Shown: piece after piece, positions 60,006-64,000 of the stretch
How the letters are laid out: each line of letters begins with the position of its first letter
Numbering within the stretch: position 1 is the stretch's first letter
Source: Pseudocercospora fijiensis CIRAD86
Taxonomy: Eukaryota; Ascomycota; Dothideomycetes; Mycosphaerellales; Mycosphaerellaceae
Reading direction: 5' to 3'
Assembly (NCBI RefSeq): GCF_000340215.1
Contig: NW_006921542.1
Span: 576,745-640,744 of the forward strand
DNA: 64,000 nucleotides
Notes under the pieces: model-generated
What the model saw: only the letters and a program-made list of their open reading frames with translations
What the model was told of the DNA's origin: nothing
Databases searched by the model: none
Made by a program: the position numbers and the translations under genes

Positions 60006-61232
60006 ATAGATACTACTAACTCTATCGGCGGCGAAAAGGCATGTGTTTAGCTATAACGAGTAGCAAACAAAGGCATAAAACGATCGAAATATTCTATAGA
60101 TCGTATACTAGAGTAGTAGTCTACGTAGGAGGCCGAATAAACGACCGTATATAAATCCGCGGTAATACAATATACTAGGCGTAAGGTTAAGAAGCGAGAT
60201 AATAGATAACGTAATTTGCCGAACCCGCTACCGAAGTTAGTAATAGAGGATATAGAAGTTGCCTAGTAGGCTTAGTACCCGATTCGATACCGAATTAGGG
60301 CCCGAGTCGGTATTAGCAAACCCCGCGACTAGAGTAGTTCTAGTTTCTCTACTAACTAACGTCGACTTTCTACTACGCTATATATATAACTACCGCCTTC
60401 GAGAATACTACGTACTTAACTACCTCGCGATTAATATTTAATAGGCGGTATTACCCGCGGCCTTAGCCTATCGCCGTCGATATACTACGCATTTTACGCT
60501 AGCGTCGAGAGGTCAATTTAGGAGTCTAGTTAGATTAGCAGTACGTTCCGATTACTATTATTGCCGGAACGCCGAAGGACGCAAGGTTACCTATACGACC
60601 TAGTATTAATAGACGAGAAATACGAAGAAGAGTTCTCTAAGGTAGTAAAGCAGATCCGTACGGTAGAGGGACAGACTACGTTTAGGTGCCTAGTATATAA
60701 GATTTGTTCTAATTATCGCCGACGGACGAGACGAAAAACGGTGCGCGTAATAACGCGTAGAGTCGGCGATACTAGCGATTACGCGGAAATTGCTATATCT
60801 ACGGATACTAGACTAGCGATACTAGAAGGATCTAGAGCGGTGCCGCCGTACCGCGTGCTAAATAATATGTAGCAGAGTATAGTTATAGTATAAGAGTAGA
60901 ACGGGAAGGTAAAACCTATATATCGACTATGTAAACTCGATTATCGCTAGCCTATAGTTAGAGGCCGCGCGTTAGTAGGAGTCGATAATATAGACCTCGA
61001 ACGATTAGTTAAGATACTACGGGTAGATTGTAGTTTCGAAGCCGGCGTCGACGCCTTGCATTAGATAAGCGACTAATATAGACACGTTCGAATTAATAAC
61101 GAGCGACAGTAGAGGGCTAGTCTATCCGATATATTAGGCAGAGGCCTATAGCTGCGATTTGCAATCTATAGGCAAATTAAGGAGGCAGAACGAGCGTAAA
61201 TGTAAACGTAGAAAAGCAAGATAAATAATTAA
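60006..61232 (+). pseudogene. unrecognised gene, about 408 codons
   Basis: Likely start ATA 60006 (MDTTNSIGG...). The frame is open to TAA 61230-61232 apart from TAG/TAA stops and may continue. Recognisable runs: IQYTRRKVKKRDNR, NPLPKLVIEDIEV, the charged DEKYEEEFSKVVKQIRTVEG, and RRRTRRKTVRVITRR. The product is basic and probably nuclear or nucleic-acid binding by composition only. The stop-free patch at 60561-60872 lies in this frame. No family was recognised. Confidence 0.5.
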
Positions 61233-61415
61233 TTTTACTAAGTCCGATATAGAAGTCCTACTCTAACAGTAATAGGCACTAATCTATTTATTAAACGGAA
61301 GGCAAGATACCCCGACTACGATAAGCACTACGCTTTGATCTTAGACATATACTAATATATAGTAAGTATATTACGTATAGTAGTCTTAAGCGCCGCGATC
61401 TCTTCCTTTATCTAT

Positions 61416-61983
61416 TTAATCTCGGCCTATATTTAAGTACCCTAATCGCGCTATAGCGATAGCGGACTCGGGGTAGCGCGATAGTTGAGGAAAGGCTAAA
61501 TCGGCTGCGACTAGCAGTCGTCGTACTAGGGTAGATTGCATGCCTCTAGCTAAGCTAGTTAGAATTGCATCTATCGAGTATAGGGCCTCTACGGTATTAT
61601 TAACCTCGAATTGGCTAAACACGCCGATAGAGATAGTTCTAACTAACCCGTAATGCTACGAGGCGGCTTCGAAGGTATATATTCGACCTAGCGGATTAGC
61701 TAACGCCGATTGATTTACCGATAAAGAATATATATCTATATATACCGTAATAGCGACCGAGCGAGGAATAAATAGTCTAAATGCGCCGATTGCTTTAGTG
61801 CAATGTCGATAGTGTTGCTATATACCGTCGGTATAGACTACAATAATTACCGCTAGACTAATAATAGCGCTAGATTAATAGTTCCCGAATCCGACTCGCG
61901 ACCGAATCGGGCTAGCGTCGACAAGGTACGAAAATAGCGAACAGTCTATAGGCTACGATTATACTTTAACGTTAGCGGGGCAT
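61416..61983 (-). pseudogene. unrecognised gene, about 190 codons
   Basis: ATG at 61981-61983 opens a frame reading down to about 61416, interrupted only by TAG/TAA. Runs include SVASRIRELLI, NQSALANPLGRIYTFEAAS, FSQFEVNNTVEALYSIDAIL and LVRRLLVAADLAFP. The last 200 bases have no stop. No motif was recognised. It starts 50 bases from the oppositely oriented gene at 62033, so the two would share a promoter. Confidence 0.5.
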
Positions 61984-62314
61984 ATCCGACAGGACTAATA
62001 AGCGATTATAGACAGCGACTCGGGCAGTCTATATAGGAGTAGAAGATGAAACCGCAATTTAATACCCCCCTTTTCGTAGGGTAAACAAGTACGAAGACGC
62101 GTATAGTCTAATACATACTACGTTAGATTCGTAACAAAAAACTACTCCTTATTATAGTACACTTAGGATAGGTCGCAACTACGAAGAAGATAAATATAGA
62201 ACTAAGTCGTTATCTAACTCGATAGAGTCGGATAGGGATACTAGATTCGAAGAAGAAAACGGGGAGGATACTCGTTTATATATAGCGACTAGCATTAGAT
62301 CGAAATTCATAAAG

Positions 62315-62358
62315 GTAACGTATACTAGAGCACGGTAATAGAGGACTAACGTAACTAG
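62315..62358 (+). other. 44-base spliceosomal intron
   Basis: GTAACG at the 5' end, ACTAAC branch-site motif, TAG at the 3' end. Its removal joins two open frames of the gene at 62033. Confidence 0.7.
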
Positions 62359-63122
62359 TATAAGGGCAAGAATAGCAAAGATCCGGCAAGGCTAAAACGG
62401 AAGCACGGCGACGATAGGGCGGATTAGAGCGACGATACAAAGCTATTAAAACGACGTAAGAAGCGAGATAAAGGCTTAACGACTTCTAGTAAAGAACGTT
62501 TAAATCGAAAGAAGGGCTTACTCGAAGCAAGGGAGCAAATCTTATATAACGAGACGCGTCGTAAACTATTCGCTATTACGTTAACTAGGGCCCGAGGATA
62601 TAAGACGATGTTTCCTACTACCTAAACCCTAGTATAGGTAGACGAAACAATTAAGGAGGTATATAGTAAAAACTACGATCGATTACTAGCTTTACGTACA
62701 ATAGTGCTATAGCCGGGTAGCTATATACCGTCGAGAGACGTAGTCTAAGCAGTCGGTAGAGATCCCGATATAACAGTATCGAGACTAATATTAGAATAGT
62801 TGCGAGAAGCTATACGAAAGGAGCGAGGCTATATTAATACCTATATCCGATTAACCTTAACAAACCAAGCACCGATCGTAATAACCGACACTCTAAAAAG
62901 GATAGTATACGCTAAGAGGATACTCGACAACTAAATCTTCGAGTGCTACGACGAGAAACTAGTAAGACCCTCTCTAAAATAGCATAGTTACTAGATAATA
63001 GCTAACGGTCGACATATACTACGCGCTACCTTAGTAAGCTTATATACAAATATCTAGCGGGTATACTACTCCGGCAGGATCGGCGAGGCTAGAAGACATA
63101 TATCAAACAGTACTACTATAAA

Positions 63123-63166
63123 GTTACCCCTTTTATAATATTGTCTACCGCTACGGTACTCGGTAG
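63123..63166 (+). other. probable second 44-base intron
   Basis: GTTACC...CGGTAG. Removal restores the frame between two open segments, but no clear branch-site motif is present; an old indel is the alternative. Confidence 0.4.
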
Positions 63167-64000
63167 AATACTAACCGGATAGTCGATAGAGTCGCATTTA
63201 ACTAAAGTTAGAGGTAAAGCGATCTAGCTAGCCCTAGATTACAAGTTGATATACTAGCCGTTCCTAGATCGGATAACTACGTAGAATGCGACGGATTAAG
63301 CTACTCGTAACCTTCGGTTGTTAAAAGCGTAGAAGATATACGTACGGTATATAGGTAGAGTATAGGATACCCCTAAATTATTAATAAATAACTTCGAGAG
63401 CGTACGTAACGACATCGATACACTTATAGCAATCGACGTCGTTTTAGATTCCGACGATAAAGGCGGATCGATCGAGCGCTATAGTAAGAGTAGTCTGCGA
63501 GCGCCGTGTTTCTCTTACCTACTAATATAATCGACAGGTCCTAAAGCGTCTACCGGGCAACAATTAAGTAAATAACTCAAAGCCGGCGACAATGCGATAG
63601 ATAGGTTAGCGGAGGCGGAGGCCCTACCTAAGAAAAACGATATTAGACTGCCTACACTATAGAGCAGTTTCTAAGCGATAGATTAGGAGCCGACGGGGGC
63701 TACTAATCCGTTTGCTTCGGTACGGGGAGGCAACGGCATAAGTGCAACCGAGACAATAGAATATAATAGAACCGAAGACAATTAATACTAAAGGTATAGA
63801 TATACCGCGGTAATAGTAATAGGGAAGGATTGCGCGCTAATTACTACAAGAATAGTAGGTATTCCGACTAGTCTTATATAACAGATAAGACTTTATTCGC
63901 GGCGGTAAGTAATCGCGTTAGGGATATATTAGGGCTAGAAGAGGGGGAGTAGATATAGTAGGCAGATATAGAGGCGGACGGCGGCAAAGTTAAGGAGATA

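Larger units (their letters stand above)
62033..64000 (+). pseudogene. unrecognised gene with introns, runs off the window
   Basis: Likely start ATA 62033 (MGVEDETAI). Exon 1 has an acidic region (SIESDRDTRFEEENGED). Exon 2 is strongly basic (LLKRRKKRDKG, ERLNRKKGLLEAREQ), followed by a globular-looking part (PSRDVVQAVGRDPDITVS, LILEQLREAIRKERGY). Exon 3 covers ILTG...LTKVRGKA and VLDSDDKGGSIERYS. The frame changes are explained by two 44-base introns. A further frame change near 63800, probably another intron or an indel, precedes the last open stretch (SNRVRDILGLEEGE) that reaches the window end. Stops are TAG/TAA. No family was recognised. Confidence 0.55.

Noticed and set aside
60259..60441. 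Plus-strand 60-codon ORF
   Set aside because: Out of frame with the gene at 60006-61232.
60006..61232. Tyrosine-recombinase captain of a Starship-type element
   Set aside because: The conserved R...HxxR...Y pattern was not seen in this or the neighbouring unknown genes.

Overview
The window reads as a repeat-dense, heterochromatin-like stretch of a filamentous ascomycete (Pezizomycotina) nuclear genome that has been heavily mutated by RIP (repeat-induced point mutation). CpA and TpG are strongly depleted and TpA is enriched: the first 60 bases contain no CpA, no TpG and seven TpA. CpG is retained. Nearly every in-frame stop in the recognisable genes is TAG or TAA, as expected from CAG, CAA and TGG codons, and several expected ATG starts read ATA. 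Almost no gene is intact, so genes were found by reading through these stops in a constant frame, and most are labelled pseudogene.

Layout. (1) 1-25979: two large Ty3/gypsy-like LTR elements of one family in tandem (copy A, cut by the left edge, and copy B). They share the LTR at 13351 and end in a doubled polypurine-tract/LTR unit. Each has gag-protease, pol, and then an unrecognised 909-codon ORF (ORF2) in front of the 3' LTR. Copy A also carries a 2.8-kb tandem duplication of its RNase H-integrase region. (2) 25980-28732: a minus-strand fragment (F) of another gypsy element, with an internal deletion. (3) 28733-33778: copy C of the first family, broken inside its reverse transcriptase by copy E. 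(4) 33779-37860: copy E, the 5' half of a second gypsy family. (5) 37861-48580 and 55685-64000: a block of at least 19 kb that resembles neither LTR family. It holds a Plavaka-type DNA transposase, several unrecognised ORFs, a 136-bp satellite, two fold-back elements, an internally deleted Argonaute pseudogene, a SNF2-type helicase gene, and a cluster of three unrecognised genes at the right end. (6) 48581-55679: copy D, a complete chromodomain gypsy element (chromovirus) with 5-bp target-site duplications, inserted into the helicase gene.

Inferred order of events: C may have entered F, E entered C, the large block joined or entered E, and D entered the block's helicase gene. D looks youngest, because its two LTRs differ only at RIP-type sites. 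RIP acts on duplicated DNA, so decay of the Argonaute, helicase and neighbouring genes suggests that the whole block is multicopy. It may be a large mobile element or a segmental or subtelomeric duplication.

A short palindrome with core TACCCC/GGGGGT occurs thirteen times, at module boundaries of the first LTR family and once behind pol of the second. No tRNA, rRNA or CRISPR array was recognised.
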